Below are positions 51,002 to 59,913 of a DNA stretch of 59,940 bases, piece by piece; the stretch's first letter is position 1; each line of letters opens with the position of its first letter. Made by a program: the position numbers and the translations under genes. The notes beneath the pieces were generated by a model. That model saw nothing but the letters and a program-made list of their open reading frames with translations. It had not been told where the DNA came from and did no database searches. The stretch is from [Streptosporangium] indianense (GTDB lineage: Bacteria; Actinomycetota; Actinomycetes; Streptomycetales; Streptomycetaceae), in assembly GCF_021474405.1 (NCBI RefSeq), contig NZ_JAKEIO010000034.1:1-59940 (forward strand), in the 5' to 3' direction.

Positions 51002-52750
51002 CTACGCCGCGAGCAGCGCCCGCACCCGGTCCTGCCCCACCGCCAGCAGCAGCGTGGGCAGCCGCGGACCGGTGTCGCGGCCCACCAGCAGGTGGTACAG
51101 CAGCGCGAAGAAGGACCGCTGGGCGGTCTTGATCTCCGGCGGCAGTTCCTTCGGCGTGGCGTCGGCGGAGAACCCGGCCTGCACCTTCGGCACGCCGTAC
51201 ACCAGGTGCGTCAGCCCGTCGAGCGACCAGTGGTCGGCCAGCCCGTCCAGCAGCAGCCGCAGCGACGCGCGGCCCTGCTCGTCGAGCGACTTCAGCAGCT
51301 CGGCGTCCGGCTCGTCCCGCACGATGGTCCGCTGGTCGGCGGGGACGTGCGTGTTGATCCAGGCCTCGGCCTTGTCGTAGCGCGGGCGCGCCTCGTCGAG
51401 AGAGGTCAGCGGCTGCTCGGGGTCGAGCTCGCTGAGGATGCGCAGCGCCTGGTCCTCGTGCCCGGCGGTGATGTCCGCGACGGACGCAAGCGTCCGGTAC
51501 GGCAGCGGCCGGGGCGTCCGGGGCAGCTCACCGGCCGCGGTGCGCACCGCGCGGGAGTGCGCGGCCACGTCGGCAGGCAGGGCGCTGCCGTCGGCGACCC
51601 TGGCGTCCAGCCGGTCCCACTCGTCGTAGAGCCGCTGGATCTCCTGGTCGAAGGCGACCTTGAAGGACTGGTTGGGCCTGCGGCGGGCGTACAGCCAGCG
51701 CAGCAGCTGCGGCTCCATGATCTGCAGGGCGTCGGCCGGGGTGGGCACGCCGCCCTTGGAGGAGGACATCTTGGCCATGCCGGAGATCCCGACGAAGGCG
51801 TACATCGGCCCGATCGGCTGCTTCCCGCCGAAGATGCCGACGATCTGCCCGCCGACCTGGAACGACGACCCGGGCGAGGAGTGGTCGACACCGGAGGGCT
51901 CGAACACGACCCCCTCGTACGCCCAGCGCATCGGCCAGTCGACCTTCCAGACCAGCTTGCCGCGGTTGAACTCCTCCAGCCGGACCGTCTCCGAGAAGCC
52001 GCACGCGGTGCAGGCGTACGTCAGCTCGGTGGAGTCGTCGTCGTAGGAGGTGACGGTGGTGAGGTCCTTCTCGCAGTTGCCGCAGTACGGCTTGTACGGG
52101 AAGTACCCGGCGGCGGTGGAGCTGCCGTCGTCCTCACCGGCCGCGCCGGAGCCCTCGGCGGCCTCCAGCTCGGCCTCGTCGACCGGCTTCTGGCCCTGCT
52201 GCTTCTTGGCCGGGGCCTTCTTCGTGCGGTACTGGTCGAGGATCGCGTCGATGTCGGCGCGGTGCTTGATCGCGTGCAGGATCTGCTCGCGGTACACCCC
52301 GGAGGTGTACTGCTCGGTCTGGCTGATGCCGTCGAACTCCACGCCCAGCTCGGCCAGCGACTCGATCATCGCGGCCTTGAAGTGCTCGGCCCAGTTCGGG
52401 TGGGGGGAGCCCTTGGGCGCCGGGACGGACGTCAGCGGCTTGCCGATGTGCTCCTGCCAGGCCTCCTCGTCGACCCCGGCGATGCCCTTGGGCACCTTGC
52501 GGTACCTGTCGTAGTCGTCCCAGGAGATCAGGTGGCGCACCTGATGGCCCCGGCGGCGGATCTCGTCGGCGACGAGGTGCGGGGTCATGACCTCGCGAAG
52601 GTTCCCGAGGTGGATGGGCCCGGACGGGGAGAGCCCGGACGCGACGACGACGGGTTTGCCCGGGGCCCGGCGCTCCGACTCCTCGATGACCTCATCCGCG
52701 AAACGGGAGACCCAGTCGGTGGTCTCGGTGCTCTGAGCCACGATCGGCAC
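51002..52750 (-). CDS. lysS: Lysyl-tRNA synthetase, class I
   Basis: A 582-residue class I (LysRS-1) enzyme that charges lysine onto tRNA. The HIGH-type motif is PSGPIHLGN (about residues 42-50) and the KMSKS-type motif is KMSSSKGG. A zinc-ribbon pair (YCGNCEKD and ACTACGFS) is present, preceded by a Lys/Gln and acidic low-complexity insertion not expected in the archaeal form. Streptomyces often have class I enzymes besides, or instead of, the class II LysRS; the other is not in this window. It is divergent from argS, 149 bases apart. Confidence 0.94.
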   Translation of the reverse strand: MPIVAQSTETTDWVSRFADEVIEESERRAPGKPVVVASGLSPSGPIHLGNLREVMTPHLVADEIRRRGHQVRHLISWDDYDRYRKVPKGIAGVDEEAWQEHIGKPLTSVPAPKGSPHPNWAEHFKAAMIESLAELGVEFDGISQTEQYTSGVYREQILHAIKHRADIDAILDQYRTKKAPAKKQQGQKPVDEAELEAAEGSGAAGEDDGSSTAAGYFPYKPYCGNCEKDLTTVTSYDDDSTELTYACTACGFSETVRLEEFNRGKLVWKVDWPMRWAYEGVVFEPSGVDHSSPGSSFQVGGQIVGIFGGKQPIGPMYAFVGISGMAKMSSSKGGVPTPADALQIMEPQLLRWLYARRRPNQSFKVAFDQEIQRLYDEWDRLDARVADGSALPADVAAHSRAVRTAAGELPRTPRPLPYRTLASVADITAGHEDQALRILSELDPEQPLTSLDEARPRYDKAEAWINTHVPADQRTIVRDEPDAELLKSLDEQGRASLRLLLDGLADHWSLDGLTHLVYGVPKVQAGFSADATPKELPPEIKTAQRSFFALLYHLLVGRDTGPRLPTLLLAVGQDRVRALLAA

Positions 52751-52899
52751 GTCCTTCTTTCTGCATCGGGCAGCCGGTACGGTCGCACGGCTGACCGCAC
52801 CATTGTCCCAGACCCCCTCGCGCCCGGAAAAACGGCTTTACCCGCATGGAATACTGGCCGTGTCTATCGATTCCCTCGAGGAGAACGGCACCCTTACCT

Positions 52900-54657
52900 A
52901 TGGCCTCGGTCACGTCCCTCAGCGACTCCGTCCACCAGCGCCTCGCGGCGGCCCTGTCGGCGGCTCTGCCGCAGGCCGGCTCCGCGGACCCGCTGCTGCG
53001 ACGAAGCGACCGGGCCGACTTCCAGGCCAACGGGATCCTGGCCCTCGCGAAGAAGGAGAAGGCCAACCCGCGCGAGCTGGCCACGCAGGTCGTCTCCCGG
53101 GTCGAGTCGGGTGAGCTGATCAAGGACGTCGAGGTCTCCGGCCCCGGCTTCCTCAACATCACGGTCACCGACCGCGCGATCACCGAGAACCTCGCCGTGC
53201 GGCACGCGGACGGCGAGCGTCTCGGGGTGCCGCTGAAGGAGAACGCGGGCATCACGGTCGTCGACTACGCCCAGCCGAACGTGGCGAAGGAGATGCACGT
53301 CGGTCACCTGCGGTCGGCGGTCATCGGCGACGCCCTGCGCGGCATGCTCGACTTCACCGGCGAGCAGACGATCGGCCGGCACCACATCGGCGACTGGGGC
53401 ACCCAGTTCGGCATGCTCATCCAGTACCTCTTCGAGCACCCCGGCGAGCTGGCCCCCGCGGCCGACGTCGACGGCCAGCAGGCGATGAGCAACCTGAACC
53501 GGGTGTACAAGGCGTCGCGTGCGCTCTTCGACGCGGACGAGGAGTTCAAGGAGCGGGCCCGCAAGCGGGTCGTCGCCCTGCAGTCCGGTGACAAGGAGAC
53601 GCTCGAGCTGTGGCAGCAGTTCGTGGACGAGTCGAAGGTCTACTTCTACTCCGTCTTCGAGAAGCTCGACATGGAGATCCGCGACGAGGAGATCGTCGGC
53701 GAGTCCGCCTACAACGAGGGCATGCCCGAGACCGCCCGCCTCCTGGAGGAGACGGGAGTCGCGGTGCGCTCCGAGGGCGCGCTCGTGGTGTTCTTCGACG
53801 AGATCCGCGGCAAGGACGACCAGCCGGTCCCGCTGATCGTGCAGAAGGCGGACGGCGGCTTCGGCTACGCGGCCTCCGACCTGACGGCGATCCGCAACCG
53901 CGTCTTCGACCTGCGGGCGACGACGCTGCTGTACGTCGTGGACGTACGCCAGTCGCTCCACTTCAAGATGGTCTTCGAAACGGCCCGCCGGGCCGGCTGG
54001 CTGAGCGAGCACGTCACCGCGCACAACATGGGCTACGGCACGGTTCTCGGCGCGGACGGCAAGCCGTTCAAAACGCGTGAGGGCGAGACCGTACGGCTGG
54101 AGGATCTGCTGGACGAGGCGGTGCAGCGGGCCGCCGAGGTCGTACGGGAGAAGGCGCAGGACCTCACCGAGGACGAGATCCAGGAGCGGGCCGCGCAGGT
54201 CGGCATCGGTGCCGTGAAGTACGCGGACCTTTCGACGTCGCCGAACCGGGACTACAAGTTCGACCTGGACCAGATGGTGTCACTGAACGGCGACACGTCC
54301 GTCTACCTCCAGTACGCGTACGCCCGGATCCAGTCGATCCTGCGCAAGGCCGGCGAGACGAAGCCGGTCGCGCACCCGGAGCTCGAACTCGCCCCGGCGG
54401 AGCGGGCGCTCGGTCTGCACCTGGACGCCTTCGGCGACACGGTCTTCGAAGCCGCCGCGGAGTACGCCCCGCACAAGCTGGCGGCGTACCTGTACCAGCT
54501 GGCGTCCCTGTTCACGACGTTCTACGACAAGTGCCCGGTCCTGAAGGCCGAGACGCAGGAGCAGATCGAGAACCGCCTGTTCCTCTGCGACGTCACGGCC
54601 CGCACGCTCCACCGCGGCATGGCCCTGCTGGGCATCCGGACGCCCGAACGACTCTGA
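52900..54657 (+). CDS. argS: Arginyl-tRNA synthetase
   Basis: A 585-residue class I synthetase. The N-terminal domain includes [15 protein letters not shown] and [13 protein letters not shown], and the HIGH-type motif is [11 protein letters not shown] (about residues 139-149), with [10 protein letters not shown] downstream and the anticodon-binding domain ending [12 protein letters not shown]. The ATG at 52900 fits the family start (MASVTSLSD), although the GAGGAG is about 15 bases upstream. A strong terminator follows 23 bases after the stop. Divergence with lysS suggests shared regulation. Confidence 0.96.
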   Translation: MASVTSLSDSVHQRLAAALSAALPQAGSADPLLRRSDRADFQANGILALAKKEKANPRELATQVVSRVESGELIKDVEVSGPGFLNITVTDRAITENLAVRHADGERLGVPLKENAGITVVDYAQPNVAKEMHVGHLRSAVIGDALRGMLDFTGEQTIGRHHIGDWGTQFGMLIQYLFEHPGELAPAADVDGQQAMSNLNRVYKASRALFDADEEFKERARKRVVALQSGDKETLELWQQFVDESKVYFYSVFEKLDMEIRDEEIVGESAYNEGMPETARLLEETGVAVRSEGALVVFFDEIRGKDDQPVPLIVQKADGGFGYAASDLTAIRNRVFDLRATTLLYVVDVRQSLHFKMVFETARRAGWLSEHVTAHNMGYGTVLGADGKPFKTREGETVRLEDLLDEAVQRAAEVVREKAQDLTEDEIQERAAQVGIGAVKYADLSTSPNRDYKFDLDQMVSLNGDTSVYLQYAYARIQSILRKAGETKPVAHPELELAPAERALGLHLDAFGDTVFEAAAEYAPHKLAAYLYQLASLFTTFYDKCPVLKAETQEQIENRLFLCDVTARTLHRGMALLGIRTPERL

Positions 54658-54680
54658 CGCCGGGTTCTTGTGCAACCGAG

Positions 54681-54717
54681 CCGAGGGCGGCACTCCCCCA
54701 GGGGGTGCCGCCCTCGG
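54681..54717. terminator. Terminator after argS
   Basis: CCGAGGGCGGCAC (54681-54693) pairs perfectly with GTGCCGCCCTCGG (54705-54717). The inner CCCC/GGGG bases lengthen the stem. It lies between convergent argS and the aminotransferase gene and may serve both. Confidence 0.88.
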
Positions 54718-54722
54718 TGGTT

Positions 54723-55955
54723 TCAGCCGGCGGACGTGGCGCTCCCTGCGGGGCCGAGTCCCTTGCCCAGTCGGCGCAGGCCCTCGCCGATCTCCTGCGG
54801 TGTCTGCGTCACGAAGCACAGGCGCAGGGTCGTCCGGTCGGGCGGGCCGGCGTAGAAGGGCGCGCCGGGGACGTAGGCGACGTCCTGCCGGACCACCTGC
54901 GGCAGCAGGGCCGTCGTGTCGTACGGCTCCGGCAGGCGTGCCCAGAGGAACATGCCGCCCTCGGGCCGGTTCCAGACCGACCCGCCGGGCAGCGCCCCGG
55001 CCAGTCCGGCGAGCATCGCGTCGCGGCGTTCGCGGTACACGCCGGCGACGCGGGCGACATGGGCGTCCAGGTCGTTGTCGGCCAGGTACCGGGCCGCGGC
55101 GAGCTGGTTGACGGTCGGGGTGTGCAGGTCGGCGGCCTGCTTGGCGACGGCACAGGCGCGCCGCAGCTCCCCGGGCGCCCGCAGCCAGCCCAGCCGCAGC
55201 CCGGGCGCCATGACCTTGGAGAAGCTGCCGAGCAGCACGGTCCGGTCCTCGGCGCCCGGGTGGGCGGCGATCCACGGCACGCGCTCGCCGTCGTAGCGCA
55301 GCTCGCCGTAGGGGTCGTCCTCGACGATCCACAGTCCGCTCCGGGCGGCGACGGCGGCCACGGCGGCGCGCCGCGTGGCGGGCAGGGTCCGGCCGGTGGG
55401 GTTCTGGAAGGTGGGCACGCTGTAGAGCAGCTTGGGCCGCTCGCGTACGACGAGTTCCTCCAGGGCGCCCGGGTCGAGGCCGTGCTCGTCGCCGGGCACG
55501 GCCACGATCCGCGCCCCGGCGAAGCCGAACGCCTGGAGGGCCGCCAGATAGCAGGGGTTCTCCACGAGGACGGTGTCCCCGGGTTCGAGGAGCGCGGTGG
55601 CCAGGAGCGAGAGGGCCTGCTGGGAGCCGGTGGTGACGAGCAGGTCGTCGGGGCCGGTCGGCAGGCCGCGCGCGGTGGTGCGGGCGGCGAGCGCGTCCCG
55701 CAGCGCGGGTTCGCCCTCGGTGGTGGAGTACTGCAGGGCCCGCGCGGGCGCCTCGGCGAGCACGGCTTCGTAGGCGGCGGCGATGCCCTGGGCGTCGAAC
55801 AGCTCCGGCGCCGGGAGCCCGCCCGCGAAGTTGATCACCTCGGGGCGGGCGGTGACGGCGAGGATGTCGCGTACGGGAGAGCCGCCGACGGCCTGCGCCC
55901 GCGCGGCCAGGGGCGGCACGGGAGCGTGGGTGGGCAGGGGCTCGGCGACGGTCAT
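54723..55955 (-). CDS. PLP-dependent aminotransferase (LysN/AraT-like, class I/II)
   Basis: A 410-residue fold-type I aminotransferase. The PLP lysine is in LLGSFSKVMAPGLRLGW, and the family motifs SVPTFQNPTGRTLP and IVEDDPYGEL are present. It resembles 2-aminoadipate and aromatic aminotransferases such as LysN; the true substrate is undecided. It lacks an N-terminal GntR domain, so it is not a MocR regulator. The ATG at 55955 is preceded by GGAGCC. Its stop touches the terminator after argS. Confidence 0.93.
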   Translation of the reverse strand: MTVAEPLPTHAPVPPLAARAQAVGGSPVRDILAVTARPEVINFAGGLPAPELFDAQGIAAAYEAVLAEAPARALQYSTTEGEPALRDALAARTTARGLPTGPDDLLVTTGSQQALSLLATALLEPGDTVLVENPCYLAALQAFGFAGARIVAVPGDEHGLDPGALEELVVRERPKLLYSVPTFQNPTGRTLPATRRAAVAAVAARSGLWIVEDDPYGELRYDGERVPWIAAHPGAEDRTVLLGSFSKVMAPGLRLGWLRAPGELRRACAVAKQAADLHTPTVNQLAAARYLADNDLDAHVARVAGVYRERRDAMLAGLAGALPGGSVWNRPEGGMFLWARLPEPYDTTALLPQVVRQDVAYVPGAPFYAGPPDRTTLRLCFVTQTPQEIGEGLRRLGKGLGPAGSATSAG

Positions 55956-56099
55956 GACACGGCTCCTTCGGCTGCGGTGACGCCTGACGCCCCGCAGCCT
56001 AGGCAAGTACGTGCCGTCTACAAGCAGGTTTCCGGGATCCGGACGCCCCGCCGGTCACCCGCGCGGCCGTGGCTCACCCCTCGGCGCCGATCGCCGCGT

Positions 56100-56223
56100 A
56101 CACATTGATGCGCGGGCACCTCGACGTCCGGCACAACCGACTTCCTCCGGCGGGCGGTGACCACGCTCGTGGAGCAGGACGGCATCCGGCAGTTCCTCGA
56201 CATCGGCACCGGGCTGCCCACCG
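56100..56223 (+). pseudogene. Fragment of a DUF574-type SAM-dependent methyltransferase
   Basis: The segment AVTTLVEQDGIRQFLDIGTG followed by LPTG matches the start of the SAM-binding domain of the Streptomyces DUF574 (Methyltransf_19) family, where LDIGTGLPT is the cofactor loop. Only this motif is left: the frame is lost upstream and ends a few codons downstream, where sequence from another gene begins. No start codon or full domain exists, so it cannot be functional. Confidence 0.65.
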
Positions 56224-56547
56224 GTAGACCCGCGCCGGGTGCGCCTTGCTGCTGTCGATCCTCCTCCGCAGGGGCGCGCCTGGCCGCCCCGTCTCCCCGA
56301 GCAGCCGATCTTCTACCCGGTCCTCAACGAGGAACTACGCCGTCAAGATCGCCCGGGACTGGAACGTCAAGCACGACGGTGCCGGCTACGTCACGCGCTT
56401 CGAGGTCGACACCGCCTTCCTCACCCGCTACCCGGTCCAGCAGGCAGGTGGCCGCACATCCTGGAACTGTGGGTCCCGGCCGAGGAACTGGACGAGTTCA
56501 ACGCCCACATCGTCGGGAGGATCGAGCTGGTCCACGAGTTCCACTGA
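56224..56547 (+). pseudogene. Frameshifted ADP-ribosylation/crystallin J1-like gene
   Basis: Three blocks in alternating frames read as one protein: RAWPPRLPEQPIFYPVLNEE, then YAVKIARDWNVKHDGAGYVT with RFEVDTAFLTRYPVQQAGG, then HILELWVPAEELDEFNAHIV with GRIELVHEFH to a stop. I recall that order in Streptomyces proteins annotated as ADP-ribosylation/crystallin J1, about 110 residues long. At least two frameshifts (near 56330 and 56445) separate the blocks. It directly follows the methyltransferase fragment. The rest of the 607-base gap (55956-56099) holds the aminotransferase promoter and no recognised signal. Confidence 0.68.
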
Positions 56548-56562
56548 GGCCGACCCGCCCGA

Positions 56563-57963
56563 CTACTCCGTGGTCCCCTCCTCGACCCACTTCTCGCCGC
56601 CCAGCGGGAACTCGTAGGCCGGACGCCCGTTGTTGCCGCTCGTACGGAACGGCCGGCCGTGGTCGTCCACGGTCAGCGTGCCCGTCCGGCCGCCGCTGGA
56701 CCACTTGAGCTCCAGGTACCAGCTGACGTCGTACGCGGAGGCGTCGGCCCGGACGTAGTACACCTCCGGGTCGGACTCGCTCACCTTGAAGGGGAAGTCC
56801 GCGTGCCCCGCCTCGGGCACGACCCCGGGACGCGTGGCGTCGAGGGCGACCGTGAAGAACCGGGTCGGCACACCGCCGCCGCAGCCGACGCCCGGATACC
56901 CCATGGCGTAGTCGTTCCAGGCGAGCGGCGCCCGCTTGCCGGTCATCCGGACCGTCAGATCCTTGACGACCACGGTCTCCTCGCCCTTCCCCTGCACCGT
57001 CAGCTTCAGCAGCTGCTCCCCCGACGGCACGGCCCCCATGGCCGCCACCCAGCCGGGCGCGTCCGTCTCGACCGGCGGCGGGCGGACCTGCCCCGGCGGC
57101 AGGTTCACCAGGTAGCGCTGGGAGCAGGGGCTCTCCCAGGCGTGCGGTTCCGTGGTCACGGTGAGAGGAGCGGCGGCGGGGGCGGTGTCACGGCCGCGGC
57201 GGTCGGAACCTCCGGCGGCGGAGTCCGGGGCGGCGGGTGCTGAGGCACCCGGCTTCTCCTTCTTCCCTCCGTCCTCGCCCTTGTGCTTGTTCTCCCCTTC
57301 CCGGTCCTTGTCCTCGCCGCCCGCGGAGGACGAACCGGCGGACGGCCGGACGGAGGCCGCCGAGCCGTGCCCCTCCGGCCCGCCGCCACCGCCGGAGGCC
57401 ACCGCCGTCGCGCGCCGCCCCTCGTCGTCCGAACCGTCCAGTGGGACGGCCACGGCGAGACCGACCCCACCGAGGGCCACGGCTACGGCAACACCGACGA
57501 GGAGGGCGCGGCGGGGGCGTCGACGTACGGAGGGCTCCGGCGCGGGGGCGTCGGTGTCCACGGCCTCGACTGCGCCCGATGCCGGGGCGCCGGCCCCGGC
57601 AGGGGCTGCCTCCGAAGCGCCGCCGCTCTCCTCGCTGCTGCTCCCCTTGCCGCCGCTTTCCTCGCTACTGCTCCCCTTGCCGCCACTGCCCGTGGCGCCG
57701 CTCCCCTTGCGTGCCCGCGCGGCGTCCGCCAGGACCCACCGCCGGTGCAGCTCGACGAGCTCCCCCGGCGAGGCCTTGCACAGCCTGGCGAGCCGCTCCA
57801 CCGGCGCGTAATCGGTCGGCACGGCATCGCCGTTGCAGTACCGGTGCAGCGTCGACGTACTCATGTGGAGCCGCTTGGCGAGCACCCCGTAGCTCAGCCC
57901 GGAGCGCTCCTTCAACTCCCCCAACAGCGCGGCGAATTCCGCCGTGGTCGTCCCCTCCGACAC
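56563..57963 (-). CDS. XRE-type membrane-anchored protein
   Basis: A 466-residue protein. The N-terminal helix-turn-helix (about residues 10-60, LLGELKERSGLSYGVLAKRL, then STLHRYCNGDAVP) is followed by a low-complexity Gly/Ser/Glu region with a 10-residue tandem repeat (GGKGSSSEES), a single transmembrane helix (ALLVGVAVAVALGGVGLAVA), another low-complexity stretch, and an extracytoplasmic domain of about 200 residues with paired Cys (SPCSQRY, GVGCGGG). Such an anchored DNA-binding protein could sense an outside signal. The GTG has GGAGGAAC upstream. It is divergent from the DUF4232 gene. Confidence 0.84.
   Translation of the reverse strand: MSEGTTTAEFAALLGELKERSGLSYGVLAKRLHMSTSTLHRYCNGDAVPTDYAPVERLARLCKASPGELVELHRRWVLADAARARKGSGATGSGGKGSSSEESGGKGSSSEESGGASEAAPAGAGAPASGAVEAVDTDAPAPEPSVRRRPRRALLVGVAVAVALGGVGLAVAVPLDGSDDEGRRATAVASGGGGGPEGHGSAASVRPSAGSSSAGGEDKDREGENKHKGEDGGKKEKPGASAPAAPDSAAGGSDRRGRDTAPAAAPLTVTTEPHAWESPCSQRYLVNLPPGQVRPPPVETDAPGWVAAMGAVPSGEQLLKLTVQGKGEETVVVKDLTVRMTGKRAPLAWNDYAMGYPGVGCGGGVPTRFFTVALDATRPGVVPEAGHADFPFKVSESDPEVYYVRADASAYDVSWYLELKWSSGGRTGTLTVDDHGRPFRTSGNNGRPAYEFPLGGEKWVEEGTTE
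57634..57691. repeat. 30-base tandem coding repeat
   Basis: Two near-identical 30-base units encode GGKGSSSEES twice in the XRE membrane protein. On the plus strand each reads as CCGCC, CTTTCCTCGCTACTGCTCCC and CTTG with small differences. A third, shorter unit follows. It lies in the linker between the DNA-binding domain and the membrane helix, where length changes are tolerable. Confidence 0.65.
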
Positions 57964-58192
57964 CGTTCCTCCATGCCCCGTGTCCCGTTCCCCCGTTCCA
58001 GGGAATGGTCGTTCTCCCTGGTCAGAGCATGTGCGGGCGTTCCAACGTCCCTGATGGGCCGCCGGGTCTGGCAGCCGGGACGGATCACCGCACAAGCTCT
58101 GGTCATCCAAGCACGCCGCTGCCGGGACCACCGACGGCGCGGCCCACCCGGGCCTGCTTGCCCACCGCCTTTGTCCGAAAGGAAACACAGAC

Positions 58193-58906
58193 ATGCGCAT
58201 GTACCACGCCCTCCCCGCCGCCCTCCTGGCCGCCCTCGCCCTGACGGCGTGCCAGGACGGCACGGGCACGAAGGACGAGGGCGCCGCCCGCTCCGAGCCG
58301 GCCTCGGCGACCGTCACGGCCGAGCAGGCCACGCGGGCCGCTCAGGCCCCGAAGGGCACGAAGGACACGCAGGGCGCGAAGGACACGCAGGCGACTCAGG
58401 CCACCAAGAGCCGGCAGGCCTCGAAGTCCGCCGCGACGAGCGGGACAGCGGCGAAGGGTGGGAAGGGCGCTGCCGCGGCCCGCGTCCCCTGCAACGGCTC
58501 CAACACCACCGTCACCGCCCAGCCGGTCCGCCGCCCCCTCAACCACATGCTGATCACGGTGAAGAACACCGGCTCGAAGACGTGCGACCTCACCTACTAC
58601 CCGGTGCTGCGCTTCGACGAGATGCAGTGGGTCCCGCAGGCCATCAAGGAGTCCCAGCCGCAGGCGGTGACGACCCTGGCCCCCGGCGAGTCCGGCTACG
58701 CGGGCGTCTCGCTGTCGGCGGCCGACGGCAGCGGCGAATGGGGCACCACCGGCCACAAGCTCACGGTCGGCTTCCAGGGCTACACGCCCGACAGCGACGG
58801 CGGCCCCTCGGCGATCCCGGCCCTGCCGGCCAAGGGCGTGTACTACGACAGCACCCTGAAGGTCACCTACTGGCTGCGCGACATGGACGACGCGCTGTCC
58901 TACTGA
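58193..58906 (+). CDS. DUF4232 lipoprotein
   Basis: A 237-residue secreted lipoprotein. The signal peptide ends in the lipobox LTAC (about residues 18-21), then a Thr/Lys/Gln/Ala-rich repeat region (KGTKDTQGAKDTQATQATKS) leads to a DUF4232 domain with HMLITVKNTGSKTCDLTYYP and paired Cys. Domain function is unknown; surface location is expected. It is divergent from the XRE membrane protein, 229 bases apart, so the two may be functionally linked. Confidence 0.86.
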   Translation: MRMYHALPAALLAALALTACQDGTGTKDEGAARSEPASATVTAEQATRAAQAPKGTKDTQGAKDTQATQATKSRQASKSAATSGTAAKGGKGAAAARVPCNGSNTTVTAQPVRRPLNHMLITVKNTGSKTCDLTYYPVLRFDEMQWVPQAIKESQPQAVTTLAPGESGYAGVSLSAADGSGEWGTTGHKLTVGFQGYTPDSDGGPSAIPALPAKGVYYDSTLKVTYWLRDMDDALSY

Positions 58907-58914
58907 GCGCCGCC

Positions 58915-59913
58915 CTACCGGTCCTTGAGCTTCTGGGCCACCTCGGTGGCCCAGTAGGTGAGGATGTTGCGCGCACCGGCCCGGCGGATGCCCGTCAGGG
59001 ACTCCATGATCGCCCGATCCCGGTCGATCCAGCCCTTCTCGGCGGCGGCCTCGATCATCGAGTACTCGCCGGAGATCTGGTAGGCGGCGACCGGCACGTC
59101 CACGGCGTCCGCGACCCGGGCGAGGATGTCCAGGTAGGGCCCGGCCGGCTTGACCATCACCATGTCGGCGCCCTCCTCCAGGTCGAGGGCGAGCTCCCGC
59201 AGCGACTCCCGCGCGTTCGCGGGGTCCTGCTGGTACGTCTTCCGGTCCCCCTGCAGCGACGAGCCGACGGCCTCGCGGAAGGGCCCGTAGAAGGCGGAGG
59301 CGTACTTGGCGGTGTAGGCGAGGATCGCGACGTCCTCCCGCCCGATCTGGTCGAGGGCGTCGCGGATGACGCCGATCTGGCCGTCCATCATCCCGCTGGG
59401 CCCGACGACATGGGCGCCGGCGTCGGCCTGCACCTGGGCCATCTCGGCGTACCGCTCCAGGGTCGCGTCGTTGTCGACCCGCCCCTGCTCGTCCAGGACA
59501 CCGCAGTGCCCGTGGTCGGTGGTCTCGTCGAGGCACAGGTCGGACATGACGAGCAGGTCGTCCCCCACCTCGGCGCGCACGTCGCGGAGGGCGACCTGGA
59601 GGATCCCGTCCGGGTCGGTCCCGGGCGTGCCGAACGGGTCCTTCTTCGACTCCTCCGGCACACCGAACAGCATGATCCCGGAGATCCCCGCCGCGACCGC
59701 CTCGGCGGCGGCCTTCTTCAGACTGTCCCGGGTGTGCTGCACGACCCCCGGCATGGCGGCGATCGGCACGGGCTCGCTGACGCCCTCGCGCACGAAGGCC
59801 GGAAGAATGAGATCGGCGGGGTGCAGCCGGGTCTCGGCGACCATCCGACGCATCACGGCGTTGCTCCGCAACCGCCGCGGCCGAGAACCGGGAAATGATC
59901 CGTACGTCGTCAT
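58915..59913 (-). CDS. hemB: Delta-aminolevulinic acid dehydratase (porphobilinogen synthase)
   Basis: A 332-residue enzyme that condenses two 5-aminolevulinates to porphobilinogen. The Schiff-base lysines are K203 ([12 protein letters not shown]) and K255 ([11 protein letters not shown]). The metal region reads [14 protein letters not shown]: Cys 127 and Cys 137 remain, while the middle zinc ligand is Asp 129, a mixed site. The start and length are normal. With hemL 30 kb away, it shows that haem genes are not all in one operon. It is convergent with the DUF4232 gene. Confidence 0.96.
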   Translation of the reverse strand: MTTYGSFPGSRPRRLRSNAVMRRMVAETRLHPADLILPAFVREGVSEPVPIAAMPGVVQHTRDSLKKAAAEAVAAGISGIMLFGVPEESKKDPFGTPGTDPDGILQVALRDVRAEVGDDLLVMSDLCLDETTDHGHCGVLDEQGRVDNDATLERYAEMAQVQADAGAHVVGPSGMMDGQIGVIRDALDQIGREDVAILAYTAKYASAFYGPFREAVGSSLQGDRKTYQQDPANARESLRELALDLEEGADMVMVKPAGPYLDILARVADAVDVPVAAYQISGEYSMIEAAAEKGWIDRDRAIMESLTGIRRAGARNILTYWATEVAQKLKDR

